Shown one piece after another: positions 34,553 through 43,588 of a DNA stretch of 64,000 nt. The DNA is from JAHEKB01 sp049115575 (lineage in GTDB: Bacteria > Bacteroidota > Bacteroidia > NS11-12g > UBA9320). Location of the stretch: positions 558,001-622,000 of the forward strand of contig JAGDZU010000001.1 of NCBI GenBank assembly GCA_049115575.1, written 5' to 3'. The notes under the pieces are model-generated. The model searched no databases. It had not been told where the DNA came from and saw only the letters and a program-made list of their open reading frames with translations. The first letter of the stretch is position 1, and every line of letters begins with the position of its first letter. A program made the translations under genes and the position numbers.

Positions 34553-36295
34553 ATGAGAGGTACTAATACCAATTTGAAAAAGCGTTTTATTTGCGTTATG
34601 CCAAAAGCTCTTTTAGTTTTAGTTACAATCATGTTATGGAATGGCTCATTTGCCCAACATCCGGAATTGACTTTTGCAACTCCTGGAGAGTATGAGTTAA
34701 GTCAATTGACAGGTCTAGAACGGGCACATGCACTTTACGATATTTCTAAATATGAAGAGGCTAATGTTTTGTTTTTTGAAGAGCTTGACAAAGGTTCCTT
34801 TGGTGCTATTGATTTCTTAGCTTTTGCAAATAGTCTCATGGCACAATCCAAAACAGGACTGGCTAAAGAGTTTTATAATGAATACTTAAGGCTTACAGGT
34901 GAGGAATACGGATCTATAAGCGATATGGTTTCCTCTGTTTTCAGACAAGACACCACTAGCATGCCTTATAGCCAAATCCTAAGCGGATCTGAAATGGCAT
35001 ATGGTCTGAACTACTTTGATGGTAAAGTGTATGTATCCAAAAACGGAACCATAGTAGCGCACAATTACAACTGCGGTGAACTTGGAGCGGAGCGAGTAGT
35101 TCACAAGCCTGTCTCCTATTTTATCAATTCCTCTGCGTGTTCTTTTAATGACGGCTTTAGCGCAATTATATCTAGAACGGATGTAAAGAATAGAACATCA
35201 AGTTTCCGTTTACTTCACAGAGAAGAAGATGGAAACTTTAATGTAAACTCAATTAAGTTTTGCCAAGAAGGATTTGACTACTGCAATCCATACTTCGATG
35301 AAGCGAATGGCATACTTTATTTCTCCAGTAATCAACCTGGAGGTTATGGAGGATTTGATTTATACATGAGTTACTATATCAAAGGAAAATTTCAAACTCC
35401 TCTAAACCTTGGACCTCAAATCAATACAGCCAAACATGAATTGTCTCCTATTAAAATTAAGGATTGGCTATATTTTTCATCTAATGGTTACCCTAGTAAG
35501 GGTGGATTTGACATTTATAAATTTAAGAATGTAGATGAGTTTAACTACGTCATTTTCAATGAACGAAAATTCAATTCAAGAGAAGATGAATACAGCATGG
35601 CTCAAGTTCGCGCTGATGAATACATCATTAACAGATATTCAGATAGTCTAAGCTATTTATTGAGCATGAGTGCTCCTCAACCTCTTCACAACTATTCAGG
35701 CCTAGTAACCAACCAAGCCAATATTCCGCTTTCAGAGGCCTTTGTTTTAATTAGTACGGACAGGCAAGGTAAATATGTTAGATCAAAGAATGGGCTTATT
35801 GAATTTCAACTTCCAAGACAATCTGAGAAAGTAAGTATAACAGTGCATGCAAGCGGTTTTATAAGCAAAACATTGCAGGTAGCCCCGAATGAAAGCTGGA
35901 TGGTGAAACTAGAAAGTGTAAAATCGGTTGGAATAGTTAAAGTGATTGACCAAAGGACATTAACAGACAGCTCAGAAGTGTCTTACACTGTAGATGTTGG
36001 AGATTCCGTGGTACAGGAAGAACCTGTGGAACAAGAAATGTTAGATGGGGTAAGCAAACCTAAACAAGGAGAATTCTATGTTATAATAAGTTCTGCTCGA
36101 GACTACAATAATGCATACAGAAGTTGGAGCAAGTGGAATGTAGACATTGCCAATTTGAAAATATACCAGTTCAGCGAAGATCTATATCGCATTGGTTTCA
36201 AGGCTGGCGATACTGAACTAGAAGCAATTCAAAGCTTAAGAGAAACATTGGAGTTTAAAAATGATGCATGGATTATTAGGCCAGGCACTTATTAG
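34553..36295 (+). CDS. Envelope protein with PD40 repeats and C-terminal SPOR domain
   Basis: 580 residues. A signal region (VMPKALLVLVTIMLWNGSFAQ) precedes a short helical TPR-like part, then PD40 beta-propeller units (ILYFSSNQPGGYGGFDLYM and LYFSSNGYPSKGGFDIYKF), a carboxypeptidase-regulatory-like beta domain (YSGLVTNQANIPLSEAFVL) and a SPOR domain at the end (EFYVIISSARDYNNAY onward). This is the PorE-like order with SPOR in place of OmpA, so it is probably a peptidoglycan-associated envelope component. The start may alternatively be 34598. Confidence 0.8.
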   Translation: MRGTNTNLKKRFICVMPKALLVLVTIMLWNGSFAQHPELTFATPGEYELSQLTGLERAHALYDISKYEEANVLFFEELDKGSFGAIDFLAFANSLMAQSKTGLAKEFYNEYLRLTGEEYGSISDMVSSVFRQDTTSMPYSQILSGSEMAYGLNYFDGKVYVSKNGTIVAHNYNCGELGAERVVHKPVSYFINSSACSFNDGFSAIISRTDVKNRTSSFRLLHREEDGNFNVNSIKFCQEGFDYCNPYFDEANGILYFSSNQPGGYGGFDLYMSYYIKGKFQTPLNLGPQINTAKHELSPIKIKDWLYFSSNGYPSKGGFDIYKFKNVDEFNYVIFNERKFNSREDEYSMAQVRADEYIINRYSDSLSYLLSMSAPQPLHNYSGLVTNQANIPLSEAFVLISTDRQGKYVRSKNGLIEFQLPRQSEKVSITVHASGFISKTLQVAPNESWMVKLESVKSVGIVKVIDQRTLTDSSEVSYTVDVGDSVVQEEPVEQEMLDGVSKPKQGEFYVIISSARDYNNAYRSWSKWNVDIANLKIYQFSEDLYRIGFKAGDTELEAIQSLRETLEFKNDAWIIRPGTY

Positions 36296-36331
36296 AACAT
36301 TTTACTTTTCTGCCTATAATTGTTCAACCAC

Positions 36332-37471
36332 ATGAGTGATCAGTTAGACTTTTACGACGACTTACCAGCATTCTCCCAGTTTGAGGACCTCTGTGCTGAT
36401 CGCCCTTTTACCACTGCACCAAGAGATTGGCACATTATCATAAGCACTGTGAGTCAAGCAGACCTAGCTATTAGCGAGGGCAGATATAAAGATGTAAATA
36501 CTATTGGTGTTGCCACTATTGCGGCCATTAAGAACGGTTTTGATGGCAGGGACTTCCCTTATACCTTTAAGGGAGATGGGGCTTCAGCCATTGTCCCTCC
36601 TGATTGCATTGAAAGAACCAAAGATGAACTTTATGCTTTGCAAAATATCGCAAAATCAGAATTTGAGTTCGACTTGAAAATTTCGATTTTGCCTATGAAA
36701 GATGTGCTTGGTTCTTCTTGTGAAGTTCAAGTAGGAAAATTTGAACTAACTAATGGAAATTATATGACCATGTTTAAAGGTGGTGGCATTGCTAAAGCCC
36801 AAAAATTGGTAAATAATTCAGGTCAGTATGAACTAAAACCAAGGAAATCAACACATACAGATTTACATAAATTAAGCTGTAGATGGGAACCTATACAGAG
36901 TCGTAATGGGCAAATGTTATGTTTGCTAGTCCAAGCCAAAGACGAGGAAAATGCTAAGGTTTATAAGGAGTTTCTTGACGAGTTTAATCAAATTTTGCCC
37001 GAAGAAAAATCATCTAGACCTGTAAATCACCCAACCATGTCTTATAAGAGTCCAGCAAAGAATGTGGCAGATGAAACTCGCTATGGACAAAACAGCTGGT
37101 TTAAAATAAGTAGAGGATTCACGGTAGCATGGCAGACCATGTTGTTTTTGGTGCCCTGGTTTAGGAATTTCGTATTCCGCAAATATTTAAGCGACATGGA
37201 TGTGAACACAGACTATCGCAAGTTTGACGATATGTTAAAAATGCTTGTTGATTGCACGGCCGAACAGGCTAATGATATTGAAAATCTCTGCCATAGGTTT
37301 TATAAAGAGAATAAAGTGTTTTTTGGTTTACACAGTTCAAAAAATGCTTTAATGACCTGCTTTGTAGAGGATTTATTCAAAGGAAAGCATATGCATTTCC
37401 TAGATGGTGACAATGGCGGCTATGCCATGGCTGCAATACCTATGAAAGCACAAATGGGCATGGCTGTTTAG
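36332..37471 (+). CDS. DUF3095 protein
   Basis: 379 residues. The opening LDFYDDLPAFSQFEDL and the central SVYKGDGASAIVPP-like segment (FTYKGDGASAIVPP here reads YTFKGDGASAIVPP) are typical of DUF3095, a family distantly related to class III nucleotidyl cyclases. No signal peptide; a hydrophobic stretch lies around 275-290 (TVAWQTMLFLVPWF). Catalytic activity is unknown. The ATG at 36332 is preferred to the TTG at 36320, which belongs to a near-match promoter box (TATAATTG). It abuts the convergent Asp-box gene. Confidence 0.85.
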   Translation: MSDQLDFYDDLPAFSQFEDLCADRPFTTAPRDWHIIISTVSQADLAISEGRYKDVNTIGVATIAAIKNGFDGRDFPYTFKGDGASAIVPPDCIERTKDELYALQNIAKSEFEFDLKISILPMKDVLGSSCEVQVGKFELTNGNYMTMFKGGGIAKAQKLVNNSGQYELKPRKSTHTDLHKLSCRWEPIQSRNGQMLCLLVQAKDEENAKVYKEFLDEFNQILPEEKSSRPVNHPTMSYKSPAKNVADETRYGQNSWFKISRGFTVAWQTMLFLVPWFRNFVFRKYLSDMDVNTDYRKFDDMLKMLVDCTAEQANDIENLCHRFYKENKVFFGLHSSKNALMTCFVEDLFKGKHMHFLDGDNGGYAMAAIPMKAQMGMAV

Positions 37472-39511
37472 CTATTTATTGAGCATTTCAGGAGTGAGCT
37501 TTAAAACCCACAACCCATTTCCATATGTACCAACATATAGCTGTTTGCTCTCATAATCAATTTCAAAATCTCTGATTGCCACATTGGGGATATCTCCATC
37601 TATATGAAACCAAGAATCCATATGATTGTTTCGGTAGTATAAGCCGTTTACAGTTGCTAGCAATATTCCACTGGAACCTTGAATATACTCAACCTTAAAA
37701 GTCTCAAGTGGTGGAAGTCCTTGTGAATAGTTCACCCAGCTTTGACCTCCATCTTCGCTTTTATAAACTTTGTGTACTTCCTTCTTGTCCATAATGCCCA
37801 AGCTAACAACCAGTTCTTTCGGATTATCAGGGTTACTGCTGATTGAAGTGATATAACGCCACTTTAAAATGCCCAGGTTTTTGGTAATATTCACCCAGCT
37901 TTGTCCTCCATCTGTTGATTTTAAGAATTTTTCGCCAAAATTGTCATTGTCCCAACTGGGCTGATCAAATGCAAAATACATAGTACTAGGCTCCTTTTGA
38001 TTAATTTCAAATGCTTTGGCCTTATATCCTTTATTTGAAATGGATTGAGTTAAGTTGCTCCAAGAAGCACCATCAAAACACCATAAATGATCTCCTAGGT
38101 AAAACAGGCTGTCGTTGAGTCTTGGGTGTGCTATTAGTTTTGCCGTAAAAGGATGCATTCTACTTCCAGGCCCCATCATCCTTATAGGTTTTTGAGTTTC
38201 TGAGTTCAACACTCTCATCATTCCACCCAATACCGTATACGTTCTATTCCCAACTTCAAGTGCATCACCCCCATCTCCATAGAGATGACCTAAGTTCATA
38301 AAACTTCCGTCTGAGTAGGTGAAATATCCTAAATCCTGACAACCTACCATAACTCCTTCTTTAGTCAGCCCAATACCATAAATCATCATAGCTGTTAATC
38401 CTTTGCCATTTATGTCTTGCCAAGATCTTCCTCCATCAGAAGTCTTAGACACACCTCCATCTGTTCCCATATAGAAAGTTAAGCTATCTATTAGCACCAA
38501 AGACCTTACGTCATCATGAACAAATTGAGGAGTCTTATAAGTTGGAAAGCTCATTTGTTCAAAGTCTTTGCCTCCATTCCTGCTTATATAGGACTTAACA
38601 GCTCCTATCACTATAACATTCGAGTTTCCAGGAGCAATTGCTATTTCAGCATGATGTATATCTAACCTTCTGATTCTTCGATGTTTGTAAATCTGATTCC
38701 ATGTACTCCCTCCATCCCAGCTTTCGTCCACAACGGCATATCCCGCATAAGTATAACATGCTAAGAAATGGTCTTTAATATTAGGGTCTTCACAAATAGC
38801 GATACGTTGTACCGTCTTGTTCTTACCTATTAACTCTTTGGAGAAACTGAGTCTGTCTGTAATATTCAACCAACTAATTCCGGCATCCTGTGAAATCAAT
38901 AGTTGTCCTCCTGCTGCAAGGCATTTCTTTGATTTTTGCGCTATTAATATTTGCCTAAAATTCAATGCGTCTTGGTGAAAGACCACATCCCAGCTCAATC
39001 CTTTATCATCAGTGCGATATATTTTACTTTGGCTTGCTGCCAATAAACATTTCTTGCTTATACGTTTGAGAGCCCATATTACTTCTTTGTTAGAAGGATC
39101 AAACTTTAAACCTGTACTGTCCCAACCCTTTGAGGAGTACTTCAATACCCCAATACCTAAATCTTCTTCATAATGGGTTAGACCTGTAGCTGCAAATACA
39201 CCGTGCTTATCTACAATGAGGTCTAACACCCCATATTCCATCCCAGGCATGCGCAGATGCTCCCAATGGGCTCCTCCATCTGTACTGTGAAACAATCCTG
39301 ATGTGATAGTTCCAGCGTATAATTCTTCTCCGTCTTTAGAGACATGTAGACTCTCAATCCAACCCATTCCAGTGGGGCTCATGTATGCACTATCTACAGA
39401 GCTTGGAGGTGTTACAAATGGACCTAAATGCGTCCAATCATAAGTTTGACCAAGAGCCACAGCCAGATTAAAACCGACTGCAATGCATGCAATTAATCGT
39501 TTATATAACAT
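37472..39511 (-). CDS. Secreted Asp-box (BNR) beta-propeller protein
   Basis: 679 residues with a signal peptide (LIACIAVGFNLAVALGQ). At least eight Asp-box motifs of the form S-x-D-x-G-x-x-W are spread through it: STDGGAHW, TDDKGLSW, SQDAGISW, SWDGGSTW, RNGGKDF, TSDGGRSW, STDGGQSW and SEDGGQSW. This suggests a seven- or ten-bladed propeller like those of the VPS10/sortilin or sialidase type. The sialidase catalytic arginines are not evident, so binding is likelier than catalysis. No T9SS C-terminal sorting domain is visible, and its export route is therefore unclear. It overlaps the LysE gene by 11 bases. Confidence 0.82.
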   Translation of the reverse strand: MLYKRLIACIAVGFNLAVALGQTYDWTHLGPFVTPPSSVDSAYMSPTGMGWIESLHVSKDGEELYAGTITSGLFHSTDGGAHWEHLRMPGMEYGVLDLIVDKHGVFAATGLTHYEEDLGIGVLKYSSKGWDSTGLKFDPSNKEVIWALKRISKKCLLAASQSKIYRTDDKGLSWDVVFHQDALNFRQILIAQKSKKCLAAGGQLLISQDAGISWLNITDRLSFSKELIGKNKTVQRIAICEDPNIKDHFLACYTYAGYAVVDESWDGGSTWNQIYKHRRIRRLDIHHAEIAIAPGNSNVIVIGAVKSYISRNGGKDFEQMSFPTYKTPQFVHDDVRSLVLIDSLTFYMGTDGGVSKTSDGGRSWQDINGKGLTAMMIYGIGLTKEGVMVGCQDLGYFTYSDGSFMNLGHLYGDGGDALEVGNRTYTVLGGMMRVLNSETQKPIRMMGPGSRMHPFTAKLIAHPRLNDSLFYLGDHLWCFDGASWSNLTQSISNKGYKAKAFEINQKEPSTMYFAFDQPSWDNDNFGEKFLKSTDGGQSWVNITKNLGILKWRYITSISSNPDNPKELVVSLGIMDKKEVHKVYKSEDGGQSWVNYSQGLPPLETFKVEYIQGSSGILLATVNGLYYRNNHMDSWFHIDGDIPNVAIRDFEIDYESKQLYVGTYGNGLWVLKLTPEMLNK

Positions 39512-40163
39512 TCTTTAGTATTGAGATTAATCCAATGGCTATAAAAAACAACCCAACTATTTTGTTCAATCTTGCGTTTATCTTTTGACTTATCTTTTCT
39601 TTAAACCTAGCTGCTAAATAGATATAAATACACAAAATTATAAGCGCTCCAAAGGCTGCGCCTAAAGCAAATGTAATTTTGGGTGAAATAAGGCTTGTTG
39701 CTTCAAAGTCTATCAGTTTTTCCTTTTTACCCAAATTTAATGACCCAGATTCTATAAGTATGAGAATTCCAGACCAAAAGAAAATCAATTGTGGATTTAG
39801 GCTAGCAAGAAACAATCCTTTACCAAAGTATCCCCTTTTAGCAGACTTTCCGTTTTCAATGTGTAAGTCCATTGATTTGGGTTTTCTGAACATATAAAAC
39901 AAACCCAGTAAGATCAATACTAATCCAATCACCATTCCTATGGTTTGTTTGTGTTCCTCCATCTCTCCTACATAAGCTGCGCCGTATATGGCCAATAAGG
40001 TATAGGGGATTTCAGGAATTACGCCTCCTAATGCCAGCATGAATGCATGCTTATTGTCTCTAGTAAGTGCACTTTCAATTACAGCCACATTCACCAAGCC
40101 CAACTGAAGTGAGCCCCAAAAGCTAATTAGTGTAGCTGTGATAAAAGCGATGAGTGCATCCAA
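39501..40163 (-). CDS. LysE family translocator
   Basis: 220 residues with six predicted membrane helices, in the LysE/RhtB amino-acid exporter family. The opening FITATLISFWGSLQLGLVNVAVIESAL and GALGGVIPEIPYTLLAI-like helix are characteristic. A charged loop separates the third and fourth helices. The exported compound is unknown. It precedes the Asp-box gene on the same strand with an 11-base overlap. Confidence 0.85.
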   Translation of the reverse strand: MDALIAFITATLISFWGSLQLGLVNVAVIESALTRDNKHAFMLALGGVIPEIPYTLLAIYGAAYVGEMEEHKQTIGMVIGLVLILLGLFYMFRKPKSMDLHIENGKSAKRGYFGKGLFLASLNPQLIFFWSGILILIESGSLNLGKKEKLIDFEATSLISPKITFALGAAFGALIILCIYIYLAARFKEKISQKINARLNKIVGLFFIAIGLISILKNVI

Positions 40164-40240
40164 GCGCTCAAAAATTGTTTAAAAAATCCCAGATAACAAA
40201 CGATAAATAAAAGAAAAGTTGGCTAAGCTTGCCACATCAT

Positions 40241-40606
40241 ATGGAAAGTCCAGTATTAGAAGGAAAAATAGTCAATATCTTGGCCCTACAAGAGGGGGTT
40301 AGTTCAAGAGGACCGTGGAGAAAACAAGAGTTTATCTTAGAAACTAATGATCAATATCCTAAAAAGGTGTGCATTTGCTGTTGGAATGAGAAAATTGATG
40401 AGCTCAAGCAATATCAGATTCACGATAGTTTAAAAGTGGCCATCAATATAGAGTCAAGGGAATTCAACAATAGATGGTATACAGACATCAAAGCGTGGCG
40501 AATGGAGCCATTGCAGTCTTCAAACCAAGCTCCAGAAAATCCGCCAGCCTCACAAGATGTGATTGGAGTAAGTTTTAGTAGTGAAGATGAAGAACTTCCA
40601 TTCTAA
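40241..40606 (+). CDS. DUF3127 protein with SSB-like acidic tail
   Basis: 121 residues. DUF3127 is an OB-fold-like family related to single-stranded DNA-binding proteins; GKIVNILALQEGVSSRGPW and KVCICCWNEKIDELK fit. The C-terminal tail EDEELPF resembles the DDDIPF tail of bacterial SSB that recruits repair enzymes. The ATG at 40241 is preferred to the TTG at 40229, which belongs to a near-match promoter box (TAAGCTTG). It is followed immediately by the phosphoesterase gene. Confidence 0.82.
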   Translation: MESPVLEGKIVNILALQEGVSSRGPWRKQEFILETNDQYPKKVCICCWNEKIDELKQYQIHDSLKVAINIESREFNNRWYTDIKAWRMEPLQSSNQAPENPPASQDVIGVSFSSEDEELPF

Positions 40607-40611
40607 AACAG

Positions 40612-41112
40612 ATTAAAAAAATACTTCTCATATCGGATAGTCATTTTTACACTGATCAACAATTATTAGACAGAGCCATGCAAGCCGATGAATTGTGGCA
40701 TGCTGGGGATTGGGGAGATTTAACACTCAGTGAGCAGCTGACTGAAAAAGTTAAGATTCGTGGTGTTTATGGCAATATCGATAGTCATATCATAAGAAAA
40801 TGCTATCCAAAAGAGTTGTTTTTTGAAGTGGAAGGTCTCAAGGTATACATGACTCATATTGGTGGATACCCCGGGCGTTACCATAAGGAAATAAAACAGA
40901 AGCTTGAGAAGCTCAAACCCGATTTGTATATATGTGGTCACTCTCATATACTTAAAATTGTAAGAGACAAAAAGCTAAATCTAATGCATTTCAATCCTGG
41001 AGCTATTGGCAATAAAGGTTTCCATAAAAAGAGGACATGCATAGATTTTATAATTGATAATGGAACGATTTCTGATGTTAAAGTACTGGAATATGAAAAG
41101 AATTATAACTAA
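40612..41112 (+). CDS. YfcE/MJ0936-type metallophosphoesterase (ATT start)
   Basis: 166-residue calcineurin-like phosphodiesterase. All metal motifs are present: DSH, AGDWGD, GNID, THIGG and CGHSH. The first motif lies upstream of the first ATG (40678), so translation must begin earlier. With the stop at 40588-40590 bounding the frame, the best start is ATT at 40612, which gives the family's usual KKILLISDSH opening. ATT is a rare bacterial start codon. The gene begins six bases after the DUF3127 stop and overlaps the PorE-like gene by 20 bases. Confidence 0.85.
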   Translation: MKKILLISDSHFYTDQQLLDRAMQADELWHAGDWGDLTLSEQLTEKVKIRGVYGNIDSHIIRKCYPKELFFEVEGLKVYMTHIGGYPGRYHKEIKQKLEKLKPDLYICGHSHILKIVRDKKLNLMHFNPGAIGNKGFHKKRTCIDFIIDNGTISDVKVLEYEKNYN

Positions 41113-43015
41113 GAGCCTCCCCCTATGCTTCTTTTTAGTACTGGCGGCTTGTGCTCAGCATAAAACAGTAAATGGACAATCGAAGGTGCCTGTCAAGGCT
41201 CAAAAGTTGTTTACAGAGGCCTATAATGCTTTTCAGTACGGGGAATACTCCAAAGCAGAAGAATTGTTCTTACAAGCCCTTAAAAAGGCGCCTAATTACG
41301 TAGATGCATATGACGCACTGGGAAAAACATATCAAGTACAGAGGAAATTCAGAAAAGCTATTTCTTCCTATCGCAGTGTATTGAGCCTCGACCCTTCTCA
41401 CCTTTTTGCCAAGTATGAACTTGGGAACATATACTTTGAGTTATCAGATTTGGATTCCAGTAAATACTTCTACAACTATTTCATTACCGAAGCCGGCAGT
41501 GATGATAGACTTACTGACCACGCTCGTACTAGACTAGACAATATTGCTTTCATAAACTATTCTATGGAGCACCCTTACAACATACAGGCAGTAAATCTAG
41601 GTTCCAAAGTAAACAGCAATAGAGAAGAATACTCTCCAGCACTAACAATAGATGGTAAAACACTCTACTTCACCTGGCGCGATGGATCTTTGGATTACAA
41701 TCGACAAAATGAAGATATCTATTATTCAGATTTAACTGAGTCAGGATGGGCAGAAGCCAAAGCATTGGGACCTCCTATAAACACAATTGAGAATGAGGGA
41801 GCCTTCAGTGTTAGTGCAGATGGAAGATATATATTCTTTACGGCTTGTAATCGTTCAGGTGGTGTAGGTCAATGCGACATTTGGCTTACCATGAATGAAG
41901 GCACGGCTTGGTCTGACCCGCTTAACTTGGGAAAACCCATTAATTCCAGATCTTGGGAATCTCAGCCTTCGATTTCATCAGATGGCAAGTATTTATACTT
42001 TACGAGTAATAGAGCTGGTGGATATGGAGGTACTGATCTATATGTCTCTACTTTTACCGATTCAGGCTGGTCTAGTCCTCAAAACCTTGGACCAAATATT
42101 AATACTAGCAAGGACGAGCAATTTCCTTTCATACATTCAGATGGAACAACCTTATACTTTGGCTCCGATGGGCAGTTGGGGATGGGTGGTTTCGATATTT
42201 TCGTTACTCACCTGAAACCGGATGGAAGCTGGGCAAAACCAAAGAATTTGGGATATCCTATCAATAGTAAAGGCGATGATTGGAATCTCATTGTAAGTAG
42301 AAATGGAGTGAAAGCCTTTTTCAGCACAGACAGGTATGAACAAGGATTTGGCGGAATGGATATTTACAGTTTTGATCTTCCCAAAGAGTTTCAAGCCCAA
42401 AAAGTTAATTACTTAAAAGGGATAGTGATAGATTCAGAAACAAAACACAGAATTGGTGCGACTGTTGAGCTTATTCCATTGAGCGGAGAACGTAGCACCA
42501 ACACCTTTGCACCAGAAAAGACAGGTGAGTTTTTAGTGGCCTTACGTGGAAACCTTAGATATGCTCTGAACGTAGAAAAACCTGGTTATCTCTTCTATTC
42601 GGATTATTTCGATATGCCTGAAAACAATGGGTCAGAGCCTTTTGTAATCAATATCCCTCTTCAAAAAATCAAAGTGGGCTCTGGTATAGTATTACACAAC
42701 GTCTTTTTTGATACTGATAAGGCCATATTAAAAGAGGAAAGCAGTGTTGAACTTGAAAAATTGGTTCTTTTCCTTTCTAAGAACAAAAGCATAAAGATTG
42801 AAATTAGTGGTCATACAGATAATACAGGTAGCCAAAGTAGAAATGCCATCTTGTCTCAAGAAAGGGCTGATGCAGTAAAAGCTTATCTCGTTTCAAAAGG
42901 AATAAGCCCTGAGCGACTTATAGCTAAGGGTTATGGTGCTACTAGGCCTATTGCTGATAATTCAACAGAAAAAGGTCGGGCTGAAAACAGGAGAACCGAG
43001 TTTAAAGTTCTTTAA
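41093..43015 (+). CDS. PorE-like OmpA-family lipoprotein (type IX secretion)
   Basis: 640 residues. The N-terminus MKRIITKSLPLCFFLVLAACAQ is a lipoprotein signal with a LAAC lipobox. Then come TPRs (about 30-135), a PD40 beta-propeller (LYFTWRDGSLDY, YIFFTACNRSGG, YLYFTSNRAGGYGGTDLYV, LYFGSDGQLGMGGFDIFV, AFFSTDRYEQGFGGMDIY), a carboxypeptidase-regulatory-like domain and a C-terminal OmpA domain (EISGHTDNTGSQSRN ... NRRTEFKVL) that binds peptidoglycan. This order is that of PorE, which anchors the T9SS core to the cell wall. Paralogues with the same order exist, so PorE itself is not certain. Confidence 0.82.
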   Translation: MKRIITKSLPLCFFLVLAACAQHKTVNGQSKVPVKAQKLFTEAYNAFQYGEYSKAEELFLQALKKAPNYVDAYDALGKTYQVQRKFRKAISSYRSVLSLDPSHLFAKYELGNIYFELSDLDSSKYFYNYFITEAGSDDRLTDHARTRLDNIAFINYSMEHPYNIQAVNLGSKVNSNREEYSPALTIDGKTLYFTWRDGSLDYNRQNEDIYYSDLTESGWAEAKALGPPINTIENEGAFSVSADGRYIFFTACNRSGGVGQCDIWLTMNEGTAWSDPLNLGKPINSRSWESQPSISSDGKYLYFTSNRAGGYGGTDLYVSTFTDSGWSSPQNLGPNINTSKDEQFPFIHSDGTTLYFGSDGQLGMGGFDIFVTHLKPDGSWAKPKNLGYPINSKGDDWNLIVSRNGVKAFFSTDRYEQGFGGMDIYSFDLPKEFQAQKVNYLKGIVIDSETKHRIGATVELIPLSGERSTNTFAPEKTGEFLVALRGNLRYALNVEKPGYLFYSDYFDMPENNGSEPFVINIPLQKIKVGSGIVLHNVFFDTDKAILKEESSVELEKLVLFLSKNKSIKIEISGHTDNTGSQSRNAILSQERADAVKAYLVSKGISPERLIAKGYGATRPIADNSTEKGRAENRRTEFKVL

Positions 43016-43588
43016 TCAAGATTGATTAGAAAGAATATAGTCTTCCACTACCATTGGGAAGAATTTATGTTCTAATCTCTGAATTTTAGGCAATAGAGTT
43101 TCAATGCTCTCATCTTTTTCAATACCCGTGGTAAACTGAGCTAAAATTCGTCCTTTGTCAAATTCGTTGTTCACCAGATGAATGCTAATACCTGTCTGCT
43201 TTTCATGGGCTTCTAAGACTGCATTATGCACGTGATGACCGTACATTCCTTTACCTCCATATTTAGGTAAAAGTGACGGGTGCACATTAATAATGCGGTT
43301 AGAGAAATTTTGTACTATATCAGTAGACACAAGTTTTAGGTAGCCCGCTAGTATGATATAGTCAACTCCTTTATCCTTTAGCTCATTGAGATACTCACCA
43401 TTTTTCATTTTGCTCATGGGAACCAATGCAATAGGACAAGACAAACGCTCTGCTCTCTCTATCACCTTAGCACTTGGATTATTGGTCATAAAACCACTTA
43501 CTTCAATTTCAGGATGATTCTTAAAATATTCAAAAAGTTCTTCGGCATTTGAACCGGAACCCGATGCCCAGATTTCAATTTTAGTCAT
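43016..43588 (-). CDS. purN: Phosphoribosylglycinamide formyltransferase
   Basis: 190-residue folate-dependent GAR transformylase of purine synthesis. The phosphate loop is ASGSGSNAEEL; the catalytic asparagine and histidine lie in RIINVHPSLLPKYGG and the catalytic aspartate in EFDKGRIL. The length matches PurN. It overlaps the preceding DUF4837 gene by eight bases and abuts the PorE-like gene tail to tail. Confidence 0.95.
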   Translation of the reverse strand: MTKIEIWASGSGSNAEELFEYFKNHPEIEVSGFMTNNPSAKVIERAERLSCPIALVPMSKMKNGEYLNELKDKGVDYIILAGYLKLVSTDIVQNFSNRIINVHPSLLPKYGGKGMYGHHVHNAVLEAHEKQTGISIHLVNNEFDKGRILAQFTTGIEKDESIETLLPKIQRLEHKFFPMVVEDYILSNQS

